NCBI RefSeq assembly: GCF_021147775.1
Contig: NZ_JAGTPK010000027.1
Span: forward strand, 1 to 64,000
Direction: 5' to 3'
Source of the DNA: Pseudomonas californiensis
GTDB taxonomy: Bacteria > Pseudomonadota > Gammaproteobacteria > Pseudomonadales > Pseudomonadaceae
Length of the DNA stretch: 64,000 nucleotides
The notes beneath the pieces are model-generated. The model saw only the letters and a list, made by a program, of their open reading frames with translations, did no database searches and was not told where the DNA came from. The stretch's first letter is position 1. Each line of letters starts with the position of its first letter. A program made the translations under genes and the position numbers. Positions 8,246 to 17,696 of the stretch are shown here, one piece after another.

Positions 8246-8435
8246 TACAGCCAGCCGCTCATCGCTCAGTGAGGGTTTCCGATGGTTGAGGTTTAAAGGC
8301 TTCATGAGCACATAACGGAAAATACTGCTGACAGAACAGCACAAGGTTGACGCTATTCACACGGCTGCCCGCGGTGATCCAGCCTGCGAATACTTGAGCA
8401 GCAGGGGTACCTGGCCACTGTCAGTGGGCCGCGCA

Positions 8436-9713
8436 TCAAGCTAGCCGTTGCACCGACATTGCACCGCCCGCGCCGAACTGCTCGCCCGGTATCAAGGCAT
8501 CGTTGCTGTACTGACCGTTGACCACGCCGCGCAGCTGCCAGTCAGCCGGCAAGGCCTGGGTGATGCTGGCCGCCAGACGCAACGCGGTGTAGTCATCCCG
8601 GGCATCGCTGCGCGCCAGATTGAAATCGCTCTGCTTGCCGCGCGAGCCGCCGGGAATGTTATGCACCAGCGTGACCCCGAAGTTGGCGTCGCCATCGAGT
8701 CGCACCCACGTACCTTGATACCCGACGCTGAACGGATGCACCGTGATGTCGTTGCCGAGCTGAACATCCTCCATCTCGAGGTTGTTCTTGTAGGCCTTAT
8801 AATCGAGGCCATACACGATCTTCGACTGGTAGTTACCGTCTGTTGCAAGATTATGGTTATACCGCCCGCCGAAAATCGTACCTTTGCCGCTGACCGCAAG
8901 ATCAAAGATACCGGCCGTGACGAGGCCGTTGTCCACATCCGAATAACTGGTGAAAAAATCCAGCGAATCACCCAGTTCGTACAACGGCAGATGGTAGCCA
9001 AGCCCATAGACACTGACCCGCTCGGGTTTTTCGAGCGTGGTGGTGTATTGCAGACTCATGACCTGGTCACGCCCGAACAGGTTGGCGTTTTGCAGCACCG
9101 CACCCATGTATGTCTTGCCGGTTTCCTTGGTGCCGCTGTTGTCCATGTTGAGCGACGCACTCCACGCCGACTCATCGGTCACCTGCAGTTGCGCATCGAC
9201 GGTGTCTTGCCCATCGCTGTTCTTGAGTTTCATCACGGTCTGTTTGGCAGGGTTTTCATTCGCCAGTTTCAGGCTTTTGGAAATCGCCGTCAGATCAGGC
9301 GTTTGCCCCTCTTGCAGTCCCGGCAAGGAATACCGGACGTTGTCATTGCTGAAGTGCTGGTTGCCAGCGATCTTTACCTGGCCCAGGCGAATTTCCACAA
9401 CCTGAAAAACAACGACCCCGCCGTTCAATTCCTGCTCGGGAAGGTCGACACGTACCAGTTGATAGCCGTGCCGGTGGTAAGCGGCCTCCAAAGCTTCCTG
9501 AGCCTTGACCACATCACCGAAATCGCGCTGACCGCCCACAAAGGCCGCAACACTTTGATCGAGCTCTTTGGCTGGCAGCAACGTATTGCCGCGAACGTCA
9601 AACCTGTTGATATCGAATCGGGGGGAAGTGGGCGCGACTTCATTGGCAACGGCAACGCTGGCGAAGGCAGCCAGAGAAGCGGGCACCAGATATAGCAACG
9701 AGCGGTAAGTCAT
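8436..9713 (-). pseudogene. two-partner secretion transporter TpsB (ShlB/FhaC type), C-terminally truncated
   Basis: From ATG 9713 (AAGGG seven bases upstream) come a signal peptide (LVPASLAAFASVAVA), a POTRA region (DINRFDVRGNTLL, later VEIRLGQVKIAGNQHF) and a beta-barrel rich in alternating residues. The protein stops at TAG 8436-8438 after about 425 residues, whereas ShlB/FhaC transporters have about 550-580. The last strands of the 16-stranded barrel, after GAGGAMSV, are missing. No TpsA exoprotein gene lies beside it. I call it a probable pseudogene; an assembly or strain-specific stop cannot be excluded. Confidence 0.75.
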
Positions 9714-9917
9714 TGTGTGGCCCTTGGGCAGCAATTAGATACGCAAATACTCAAATACGCACTGCATGCCGAGCCTGCAGGGTTTTCGCCTGCTCAGTCT
9801 AGCTGTCGTGATATCAAAACGAAATCACTGGACCGATAGAATGTCGATTGACACGTAAAAGGGTCGTTTTTGGAGCAGTTGACCACAGTGGGGGGGAAGC
9901 TGGTACGCCTTCACAGC

Positions 9918-10613
9918 TTAAACCAGCAGTTCGGTAATCCACTGAATCTGTGTTTTCAGATCGCATACCGTAGGCTCGGGCATTGCCTGTTTTGCACGGG
10001 CGAAGTGAGCCAGGGTTTTCTGCTTGAGGCGCAGCCTGCGCTGCCATTTGGCTAAAAACGCCGGGCTACGGACCTGCATCTGCAAAGGGCCGAAATACAA
10101 CTGCTGCGCTGTGTAGGTAACCGGGCCGGTTCGGTCGGCAACGATGATCTCGTAGTCGAAACGGTTTTCCCGCAGCACTTCTTCGTGACGGATGCAGTAG
10201 TCATGCTTCATCAACCATTCGCGCAAGGGTTGCTCGCCGCCGTTGGGTTGCATGATCAGGCGTTCCTGACCGCTGAGCCGTGACTTGCCGCCTTCAAGGA
10301 TGTCTCGAATCGTCTCGCCGCCCATCCCACAAAGGCTGATGGCAGTGATCTCGTCTTGCGGCTCGATGGCATTCAAGCCTTCGGCATGGCGCACGGTGAT
10401 CTGCGCCTCCAGACCGCTGTCTCTAACGCTGCGCTGCGCCGAGTGAAAAGGCGTCAATGCGACCTCACCTGCGACCGCTGCCGTAATCGCGCCCCGGCGC
10501 ACCAACGCCACAGGCAAGTAGCCGTGGTCGGAGCCAATGTCAGCCAGGCGCGCCCGGGCTGGGACACAGGCCGCAACACGCTCCAGACGCTGTGACAATG
10601 TCTGTTCGTTCAA
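9918..10613 (-). CDS. trmK: tRNA (adenine(22)-N1)-methyltransferase TrmK-like
   Basis: A 231-residue SAM-dependent methyltransferase with motif I RLADIGSDHGYLP and the TrmK signatures SLCGMGGETI and LIMQPNGGEQPLREWL. TrmK methylates N1 of adenine 22 in tRNA of many bacteria. I place the start at TTG 10613 (NEQTLSQRLE...) because GAAAAGG precedes it and the upstream frame lacks family resemblance. It appears to be a single-gene unit. Confidence 0.85.
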   Translation of the reverse strand: MNEQTLSQRLERVAACVPARARLADIGSDHGYLPVALVRRGAITAAVAGEVALTPFHSAQRSVRDSGLEAQITVRHAEGLNAIEPQDEITAISLCGMGGETIRDILEGGKSRLSGQERLIMQPNGGEQPLREWLMKHDYCIRHEEVLRENRFDYEIIVADRTGPVTYTAQQLYFGPLQMQVRSPAFLAKWQRRLRLKQKTLAHFARAKQAMPEPTVCDLKTQIQWITELLV

Positions 10614-10809
10614 CTGCTTTTCCTTTTCACCATGAATGCCCGACGCCCGCCGCAGGGTGACGGGCAGCACATGATGCGTGGTGAGCGATACAGGGTAAAG
10701 CGTCTGTGCGAGCAAGCACTCGTTGCGTGAAAGAAACCTATCCACCGCTGGTGATGTCTGGATTCATGTGGCTGCAGGTCGCGGCACATCGACGTTCACG
10801 AGGCCCACC

Positions 10810-11037
10810 ATGCACACGTACACCCTGGAATACCTGTTCAACGACGAGCAGCGCTCACACGTCTTCGAACTCAAGCAGCCCACCCTGCCCGTTCATGAGG
10901 CCGCGATGCATCTGCTGCAACTACATTTTGGCGATGGCGAGAGCAGCTTGATGATGCCGACAGCGGACGCGACGCCAGAGGAGATTCTGATGCAGGCGCA
11001 ACAGCTGGGTTTGACGCAAATATGTGTTATCGATTGA
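10810..11037 (+). CDS. small hypothetical protein (75 residues)
   Basis: It starts at ATG 10810 with ACGAGG upstream and encodes MHTYTLEYLFNDEQRS followed by a compact acidic protein. There is no signal peptide or membrane segment. I recognise no named domain, but the base composition and ribosome site look genuine. It is divergent from trmK and 68 bases ahead of the esterase gene, so it may share that promoter. Confidence 0.65.
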   Translation: MHTYTLEYLFNDEQRSHVFELKQPTLPVHEAAMHLLQLHFGDGESSLMMPTADATPEEILMQAQQLGLTQICVID

Positions 11038-11105
11038 GCACGTCGGCCCAGGTCTGAACGCAACCGACTCAGCCTGAATGATCATCCATCCAAGAGAACA
11101 TCGTA

Positions 11106-12077
11106 TTGCACACCCAAGCCCCCTGGCCAACTGATGAACGTGAGCTGGCCGAAGTTCAGCGTTACAACCAAAAGCTCGCGGCATGGCCACGCTTCAAAAT
11201 CCGCAATCGTTTCACGCCCCGGCTGATCCAGTCCCTGTTGCGCATGAGTCAACTTCGCGGCGCCGCCAAGCTGGTCAGGCAAGGGCTCAAGGCCGAACGA
11301 AGAGTCGTCAGCCATGAAGGTGCACGCGTTCCCGTGCGGATCATACGTCCCAAGGGCCAGGCAAGCGGCGTGGTGCTGGACATCCACGGCGGCGGCTGGG
11401 TGATTGGCAATGCGCAGATGAATGACGATCTGAACATCGGTATTGTCAATGCCTGCAACATGACGGTGGTCTCGGTCGACTATCGACTGGCAGTGTCGAC
11501 ACCGGTCGAGGGCGTGATGGATGACTGCCTGTGCGCCGCGCGCTGGCTGCTCACTGAAGCCGGCGAGTTCGCGGGCCTGCCGGTCATTGTGGTGGGCGAA
11601 TCCGCTGGCGGGCACCTCGCCGCCGCCACCCTGTTGCGGCTCAAGCAATGGCCCGACCTGCTCAAGCGGGTCATCGGCACCGTGCTGTATTACGGCGTCT
11701 ATGATCTGACAGGTACACCCAGCGTACGCAAGGCGGGTCCCGAAACGCTGGTGCTGGACGGACCAGGCATGGTTGAGGCTCTTCGCCTGCTAACGCCAGG
11801 CTTGACTGATCAGCAACGCCAGCAACCACCGCTGTCACCGCTGCACGGCGATTTCACCGATTTGCCACCCGCACTGATGTTAGCCGGCGAGCTGGACCCG
11901 TTGCTGGATGACACCGTCGAAATCGCCGATCGCTGGTCGAAATACGCGCCTGTCGACGTGCATGTCCTGCCGTTTACAGCGCACGGGTTCATCCACTTTC
12001 CGACGGCCATGACCGGCAGGGTTCTGGCGCACAGCCATGCCTGGATAAACCGTCGAATCGAGACTTTCAACGGCTGA
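11106..12077 (+). CDS. alpha/beta hydrolase of the hormone-sensitive lipase family
   Basis: A 323-residue esterase. The oxyanion-hole motif HGGGW is in DIHGGGWVIG, the nucleophile serine in GESAGGHLAA, the acidic residue in GELDPLLDD and the catalytic histidine in TAHGFIHFP. This order is typical of HSL-family carboxylesterases acting on short-chain esters. The start used is TTG 11106, preceded by AAGAGAA. No signal peptide is present, so it is cytoplasmic. The natural substrate is unknown. Confidence 0.85.
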   Translation: MHTQAPWPTDERELAEVQRYNQKLAAWPRFKIRNRFTPRLIQSLLRMSQLRGAAKLVRQGLKAERRVVSHEGARVPVRIIRPKGQASGVVLDIHGGGWVIGNAQMNDDLNIGIVNACNMTVVSVDYRLAVSTPVEGVMDDCLCAARWLLTEAGEFAGLPVIVVGESAGGHLAAATLLRLKQWPDLLKRVIGTVLYYGVYDLTGTPSVRKAGPETLVLDGPGMVEALRLLTPGLTDQQRQQPPLSPLHGDFTDLPPALMLAGELDPLLDDTVEIADRWSKYAPVDVHVLPFTAHGFIHFPTAMTGRVLAHSHAWINRRIETFNG

Positions 12078-12080
12078 CGC

Positions 12081-13334
12081 TCATGGGCTTGCCGGGTGCG
12101 ACTCAAGCCCCTGCCGCGCTTTTTTGCTGCCGGCCAGCAACGCAACAATCGCAAGCCCCTGAATGCCTCCCGCCAGACACAGGATGACCCACTCACCCTC
12201 CTCGCCCGCAAGCAATGACCTGGCTGCGCCGAATGCCAACGGCGCAAACGCATAACAGCCCTGTGCCGTTGCAACGATCAGGGTCACCACCCGTTGAATC
12301 TGCTGGCGCGAGAACTCTGACTGGGCGATCAACGGTGGCAAGGACGTTGCGTTACCAATGCCCAGGCCGAACAGGATCATGCCGACCCAAAGCATTTCGG
12401 GAATTGTACTGATGCCCATCAGGCAGAGGCACCCTGCAAGCTGACAGGCATAGCTAAGGCAGGCAAGCAGGCGGCGATCAGTACCAGGCGAAATCAACGC
12501 GCCGGACAACAGCCTGCCGACGATGGCGCTGGCGGTGGCCAACCCCATCGCCAGACCTGCCGTTGCTGCCGAGACATGACCAGCCAACAACAGAAACAGC
12601 TGGCTGATCAATCCAATCTGCGCAAACAACCCGAGCGACATGGCGGTCGCCAATGTGAGGAACTGCTTATTGCCGCGCAAAGATGTCATTGGCATATCAG
12701 GCAATTGGGTCGTTGCAGGCGGCGCGTCAGGCGCGCCATCCGCATGCTGACCGATCTGCCCAGGCTGGACCCTGCATACCTTGATACACAGGGCCGCGAT
12801 AACTGCCGTCGAAACAATCCCTACTCCGATCGCAGTCGCTGAGAACCCGAACCGGCCAATCAGATAGACCCACGCCGACGAGAACACGACGCCGCCGATA
12901 CTTGCGCCGTTGTAAGCCATGGCCAACGCAGCAGGACGCTTGTTCACGAACCAGGGCGCGATAATCGCATTGACCGCTGCGGCGCCCATCGTCACCCACC
13001 CGAAACCGCTGAGCATTGCAGCAATGAACAGATGATACGGCTGAGTTGCAATCGACCATCCATATACACCCAGAGAAAGAACCATCGCACCTGACAGGGT
13101 CGTCAGTGGCAGACCAATCCGCTGGTACAAAACCGGGAGTTTCACGACTACCAGCGTGCCTGCCAGAAAGTGCACCGTCACCGCCGCAGAGCACAGCGCC
13201 ACAGACCATCCGGTCTTCTGAATCACGGCGTACATAAAGATAGGGGGACCATAAAAACCAATGCCCCAGCCGAAAACGGCCATCAAAAACGTCGCAGCAA
13301 CGACCTTGCTGCCAAAAAAGCCCACAGACCTCAT
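12081..13334 (-). CDS. MFS transporter
   Basis: A 417-residue integral membrane protein with about twelve hydrophobic helices in two halves separated by a polar loop (VQPGQIGQHADGAPDAPPATTQ, around residues 190-215). The first helix contains FGWGIGFYGPPIF. It is a major facilitator superfamily protein of unknown substrate. It ends three bases from the convergent esterase gene and starts 73 bases from a divergent ArsR-like regulator, which probably controls it. Confidence 0.85.
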   Translation of the reverse strand: MRSVGFFGSKVVAATFLMAVFGWGIGFYGPPIFMYAVIQKTGWSVALCSAAVTVHFLAGTLVVVKLPVLYQRIGLPLTTLSGAMVLSLGVYGWSIATQPYHLFIAAMLSGFGWVTMGAAAVNAIIAPWFVNKRPAALAMAYNGASIGGVVFSSAWVYLIGRFGFSATAIGVGIVSTAVIAALCIKVCRVQPGQIGQHADGAPDAPPATTQLPDMPMTSLRGNKQFLTLATAMSLGLFAQIGLISQLFLLLAGHVSAATAGLAMGLATASAIVGRLLSGALISPGTDRRLLACLSYACQLAGCLCLMGISTIPEMLWVGMILFGLGIGNATSLPPLIAQSEFSRQQIQRVVTLIVATAQGCYAFAPLAFGAARSLLAGEEGEWVILCLAGGIQGLAIVALLAGSKKARQGLESHPASP

Positions 13335-13407
13335 TACCGTATTCCTTCACCTGTTTTTGCGTCAGTATGACGAGGACTCACGCTGACACTTCGGGAATGG
13401 CTGAACC

Positions 13408-14097
13408 ATGGATGCAGAATCTGCTGAGCTTTCTCTCGCTGCGGTGGCAGGTGCAATTGCGGATCCCGCACGGGCGCGCATGTTGTGCGCCTTGCTGGAC
13501 GGCTGCGCGCGCACCGCGACTGAGCTGGCCGCGCTGGCCGATATCGGCGCATCGACGGCGAGCGCCCATTTTTCCCGCCTGCGTGAACAGGGTCTGGTGG
13601 TGATGCATGTTCAGGGCCGTCATCGCTATTACCGTCTGACCAATGCACAGGTGGCCACTGCTTTGGAAGCATTGCTGTCGATTACCGATCGCTCGCTGAC
13701 TGCGTTCAAACCGAGCACACCTTCGGCCTTGAAACATGCCAGGACCTGCTACGACCACTGCGCTGGCGAAGTGGCCGTCAGGCTGCATGACGTGCTGATG
13801 AACGAGGGTTGGATTCAGTTGCGCGGCAACGACTATGTGCTTGGTGAATCCGGCGCAGAAAAGCTGGCGAAAACAGGTATTGACGTAAACACCCTCTCGA
13901 ATCAACGCCGACGTCTGGCGTATCCCTGCATGGACTGGAGCGAGCGCTCTCCTCACATCGGTGGAGCGTTGGGCGCTGCGCTGCTTGAACTCATGCTCAA
14001 GCAAGGCTGGATGACGCGGCACCTTGACTCCAGAGCACTCAACGTGACAGCGAGAGGCACTGTCAGACTGAGCAAAACATTTGGCGTTGAAGGCTGA
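13408..14097 (+). CDS. ArsR/SmtB-like transcriptional regulator
   Basis: A 229-residue protein with an N-terminal winged helix (ADPARARMLCALL, TATELAALADIGASTASAHFSRLREQGLV, then the wing QGRHRYYRLT). A C-terminal half carries a Cys/His cluster (TCYDHCAGE) and a second repeat-like block. It is longer than classic ArsR proteins of about 110 residues but fits the extended subgroup paired with MFS exporters. It is divergent from the MFS gene at 12081-13334, and their 73-base intergenic region should hold the operator. Confidence 0.85.
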   Translation: MDAESAELSLAAVAGAIADPARARMLCALLDGCARTATELAALADIGASTASAHFSRLREQGLVVMHVQGRHRYYRLTNAQVATALEALLSITDRSLTAFKPSTPSALKHARTCYDHCAGEVAVRLHDVLMNEGWIQLRGNDYVLGESGAEKLAKTGIDVNTLSNQRRRLAYPCMDWSERSPHIGGALGAALLELMLKQGWMTRHLDSRALNVTARGTVRLSKTFGVEG

Positions 14098-14213
14098 AGA
14101 CACGGCCTCACAGCTGGCTTGTCGAACAGCCCGGCATTGGCGCTACCATCATGCCGGACCCTTCGGAGCACGCACTGAGAAGTCGCGCACGTCCCGATAA
14201 CCAGACGGCAGGA

Positions 14214-14762
14214 TCACCGCGTATCGGGTGCGTTCAACGCTGGCGGCGGCCGGTATTGCTTCATGCACGACAGGTGCCGGACGATCTTCTCGACGGCCTG
14301 CTCGGGGGACATCGAGGCAGTATCCAGCGGAAACGGGGCTTGCGCCCATACTTCAAAGTCATGATCCAGCACAGACTGCCAGGTCGGCGGCGTCAGGCCT
14401 GGGATGTCGCTCACTCTGGTTTCAACCCTCTTACGGTGTTCGAGCACATCGGAACAGACCACTAAAACGTTGAGCAAGGAAACACTGGCACGACTGGCGA
14501 TATCAGCCCATGCATTGCGGCTCTCCGCGACAGGGTTCACACAATCAATGACGACGGTATTGCCGAAACAAAGGTTGCTCAACGCAATCTCGTTGGCGAC
14601 GTCATAGCCGCTACGCCCTACCTCATTCGCCAGCACGCGAGCATTACGAATCGCCTGTTCGATCGTATCGATCCGCACATAAAACGCACGTGTACGGTCT
14701 GCCAGCGCCTTGGCGATAGTTGTTTTACCGGTGCCTGGAAGGCCACTGAAGACAATGAGCAT
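14214..14762 (-). CDS. P-loop kinase-like AAA family protein
   Basis: A 182-residue nucleotide-binding protein. Walker A is GLPGTGKTT at residues 7-15, and a Walker B-like strand is VVIDCVNP. Proteins of this size and layout are small zeta-toxin-like or shikimate-kinase-like P-loop kinases of unknown substrate (often called predicted kinase). The frame starts at ATG 14762 and no antitoxin-like partner is adjacent. The substrate cannot be named. Confidence 0.75.
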   Translation of the reverse strand: MLIVFSGLPGTGKTTIAKALADRTRAFYVRIDTIEQAIRNARVLANEVGRSGYDVANEIALSNLCFGNTVVIDCVNPVAESRNAWADIASRASVSLLNVLVVCSDVLEHRKRVETRVSDIPGLTPPTWQSVLDHDFEVWAQAPFPLDTASMSPEQAVEKIVRHLSCMKQYRPPPALNAPDTR

Positions 14763-14882
14763 GCTGGACCTTCAACAATAGAAGCAGTGGTATCAAGGTT
14801 AGCAGCCCTGCAACCGCCATTCGCACAGTCACCTGCCCCACCTGTTGAACGGGCCCGAAAAGTGCCGGCCAGCAAGGCCTGC

Positions 14883-15782
14883 TTACTGCGCCGACACCTC
14901 AGACTCCCGGCGCAATCGGCTGGCATCCTTCGCGGGTGACTGGCCGAACAGACGCGCGTAGTCACGGCTGAACTGCGAGGGGCTTTCGTAGCCTACCCGG
15001 TATCCGGCACCTGCCGCATCAAGCGCTTCGGCCACCATTAGCCGGCGGGCTTCCTGCAGTCGCAACTGGCTGCGAAATTCCAGCGGGCTCATGGCGGTGA
15101 CAGCCTTGAAATGCGCGTGAAACGTGGACCGGCTCATCCCGGCAACATCAGCGATGTCGTCGATGCGGCAGGGTTCACGATAATGACTGCGCAACCAGAC
15201 AATGGCCTTGGCGATCTGACTCAAGCGGCTGTCGACCTGAACCATTTGTCGAACTGCGCCGTGGCCGCTGCCCGTCAGCAGGCGGTAAAGCATTTCTCTG
15301 ACCGTCAACGGCGCCAGCGCCTCAGTGTCGGCCGGGGTATCCAGCAGCCCGGCAAGCCTGACTGCTGCGTCCAGCAACTCGGGTGTAGTCTGGTTGAGTT
15401 CGATGCCTGCACCGGAGGTTTGTTTGCCGCCATCGGGAACCGGATATCGCAACGCGAGATCACTCAGCGCGGACATGTCCAGATCGAGCACAAGGCACAG
15501 ATACGGTGCGTCTTCGCTCGCCTCTATCACTGACCCCATCACCGGAATGTCCACCGACGCAACCAGGTAGGTGGCTGCGTCATAAACATAGGTCATGGTT
15601 CCGGCCATGACTTTTTTGCGGCCTTGCACGATGAGGCACAGCGTCGGCTCGTACACCACTGGCATGGGCACCGTAGGCTCACCCGAACGAACCAGGCTGA
15701 CCCCGGCAATCGCTGTGCGATACGTACCGTCAGCCGGTGCATGACGGCTGATGAGATCAACAAGTTTTTCCAGAGAACCCAT
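14883..15782 (-). CDS. AraC-family regulator (YqhC-like)
   Basis: A 299-residue protein from ATG 15782 with GGAG upstream. The N-terminal half is an AraC_N-type sensor (MPVVYEPTLCLIVQGRKKVM, typical of the YqhC group). The C-terminal half has two helix-turn-helix motifs (CRIDDIADVAGMSRSTFHAHFKAV and AAGAGYRVGYESPSQFSRDYARLFG). It is divergent from an aldo/keto reductase. In E. coli, YqhC responds to aldehydes and activates yqhD/dkgA, so a similar role in aldehyde detoxification is likely here. Confidence 0.88.
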   Translation of the reverse strand: MGSLEKLVDLISRHAPADGTYRTAIAGVSLVRSGEPTVPMPVVYEPTLCLIVQGRKKVMAGTMTYVYDAATYLVASVDIPVMGSVIEASEDAPYLCLVLDLDMSALSDLALRYPVPDGGKQTSGAGIELNQTTPELLDAAVRLAGLLDTPADTEALAPLTVREMLYRLLTGSGHGAVRQMVQVDSRLSQIAKAIVWLRSHYREPCRIDDIADVAGMSRSTFHAHFKAVTAMSPLEFRSQLRLQEARRLMVAEALDAAGAGYRVGYESPSQFSRDYARLFGQSPAKDASRLRRESEVSAQ

Positions 15783-15942
15783 ATCTGCTCCGCTTCGGGT
15801 ATTCACGACCGTGCCCTGGGGACTCAACTCCCTGACCGGATAATCGTGCAAGAACGCCGGACGATCCGGCTACAGGCAAGTGCCCTTCAAAGGCCAGAAT
15901 CACCCTTACACATCTGGAATACATTTCTGTAAGGAGATCATC

Positions 15943-17013
15943 ATGCCCGCTATGACCGCACTCGACAATTATCGCCTGCTCGGACGATCAGGTATGCGCG
16001 TTTCCCCCCTTGCTCTCGGCACCATGACGTTCGGCGCAGACTGGGGCTGGGGTTCGGAGGAGGATCAGGCACGCCAGATCTTCGATACCTATGTTGATAA
16101 CGGCGGCAACTTCATCGACACCGCCGTCAACTACACCAATGGTGCGTCGGAACGTATTCTGGGGCAGTTCCTCAAGGGCAAACGCGAGCGCCTCGTGGTT
16201 TCAACCAAGTACACCATGGCCCGCGATCCTGGCGACCCCAATTCGGGCGGCAACCATCGCATGAACCTGATGCGCTCGGTGGAAACCAGTCTCCGGCAGC
16301 TCGACACTGATCGCATTGAACTGTTGTACCTGCATGCGTGGGACTTCACGACCTCGGCCGACGAGGTGATGCGTGCTCTGGACGATCTGGTGCGCTCGGG
16401 CAAGGTGCTTTATCTCGGCATCTGCAACACCCCGGCGTGGAAGGTCGCCGAACTGCAGACCCTCGCCCTGCTGCGCGGCTGGACGCCCTTTGTCGCCATG
16501 CAGATCGAATACAGCCTGGTCGAACGCAGCGTCGAGCACGAACTGATCCCGATGGCAGAAGCCATGGGGCTCGGCGTGCTGCCATGGTCACCTTTGGGCG
16601 GCGGCATTCTGACCGGCAAATACAACCGCGATGACCTGCAGCAGGCCAGCGAAACCAACGTCTCGGTAACACGCAAAGGGGTGATCAGCTCATCAGGCCA
16701 TATGACCGAACGTTCATTGAACATCGCCAGCGTCGTCAGCGCCATCGCCGGGGAAATCGGCGCGACGCCCTCTCAGGTCGCCCTCGCCTGGACACTGCTC
16801 AACCCGGCGGTTGTCGCCCCCGTCATGGGCGCCCGAACCCTTGCCCAGGCCCAGGACAACCTGGGAGCACTCAGGCTGCCGCTGGAGGACGAGCACATCG
16901 TCCGCTTGAATCAGGCCAGTGCGCCAGAGGCGATCTTTCCACAACGTTTCGTCTCACGTCCGATGGTTCAGCAGTTGATCTTTGGCGGCGCTCGCCTGCA
17001 GCGTCCGGCCTGA
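15943..17013 (+). CDS. aldo/keto reductase
   Basis: A 356-residue NADPH-dependent oxidoreductase from ATG 15943 with AAGGAG upstream. The catalytic tetrad is visible: Asp in FIDTAVNYTNGASE with the Tyr in the same segment, Lys in VVSTKYTM, and His in LLYLHAWD. The cofactor site is near the C-terminus (VMGARTLAQAQDNL). The family reduces aldehydes or ketones to alcohols in the cytoplasm. Divergence from the YqhC-like AraC gene suggests induction by reactive aldehydes. Confidence 0.9.
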   Translation: MPAMTALDNYRLLGRSGMRVSPLALGTMTFGADWGWGSEEDQARQIFDTYVDNGGNFIDTAVNYTNGASERILGQFLKGKRERLVVSTKYTMARDPGDPNSGGNHRMNLMRSVETSLRQLDTDRIELLYLHAWDFTTSADEVMRALDDLVRSGKVLYLGICNTPAWKVAELQTLALLRGWTPFVAMQIEYSLVERSVEHELIPMAEAMGLGVLPWSPLGGGILTGKYNRDDLQQASETNVSVTRKGVISSSGHMTERSLNIASVVSAIAGEIGATPSQVALAWTLLNPAVVAPVMGARTLAQAQDNLGALRLPLEDEHIVRLNQASAPEAIFPQRFVSRPMVQQLIFGGARLQRPA

Positions 17014-17080
17014 ATGCTCAACCGGAAAATAGTCACCGACCAACGATGGGGCAGCAGTCATACCCATTGAGGAGCTTTAC

Positions 17081-17605
17081 ATGGACCTATCTATCTTGCG
17101 TACCACCCGCTCTGCAATTCTGACAGTCGCGACTCTGATCGGTGTCGGGTTGTTCTCAGGCACAGTCGCTGCCGGAGCAGAGACGGATCTCGAAGCACAC
17201 AACACACAACGAGTCACCGACGCGTTCGACCGCTGGGCGGCCGGTGGTACTGAATTTTTCAGCGACATGCTGACGTCAGACATTACCTGGACGATCAAGG
17301 GTTCAGGCCCAAGCGCAGGCGTCTACCGTGGTATGGACCCGTTCATCGAGCGCGCCATCAAGCCCTTCGTGTCTCGCCTGTCCAGCCCGGTAAGACCGCT
17401 CAGCAAGCATGTCTGGGCCGACGGCGATCACGTGATCGTTCAGTGGGAAGGCGCAGGTGTTGCGCGGGACGGGCGAGCCTACAACAACAGCTATGTCTGG
17501 ATCTTTCACATGCGGGACGGCAAGGCCTTCGAGGTGACGGCCTACCTCGACCTTGTGCCCTACGATGATGTACTGCGGCGCATTCCAGCGCCTTCAGCGG
17601 AGTGA
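17081..17605 (+). CDS. exported SnoaL/NTF2-like protein
   Basis: A 174-residue protein with a signal peptide (hydrophobic core AILTVATLIGVGLFSG, Ala-rich cleavage region AAGAE). The body is an NTF2-like fold of the SnoaL type: AFDRWAAGGTEFFSDMLTSDI, VYRGMDPFIERAIKPF, then the strand pair VIVQWEGAG and NSYVWIFHMRDGKAFEV. It follows the aldo/keto reductase by 67 bases in the same direction and may be co-transcribed. Function in the periplasm is unknown. Confidence 0.8.
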   Translation: MDLSILRTTRSAILTVATLIGVGLFSGTVAAGAETDLEAHNTQRVTDAFDRWAAGGTEFFSDMLTSDITWTIKGSGPSAGVYRGMDPFIERAIKPFVSRLSSPVRPLSKHVWADGDHVIVQWEGAGVARDGRAYNNSYVWIFHMRDGKAFEVTAYLDLVPYDDVLRRIPAPSAE

Positions 17606-17696
17606 ACCTGGTTGGCCGGTTGCGGCTCTGCGGGACCGCCATCGGCCACTGTCGACGTTCTATTCTTCATCCAGCGAGCGACCAGAACGAAGATGA

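Noticed and set aside
8448..9695. 415-residue open frame on the plus strand
   Set aside because: It is the exact antisense of the TpsB gene, has no domain pattern and no ribosome site; it is a GC-rich shadow frame.
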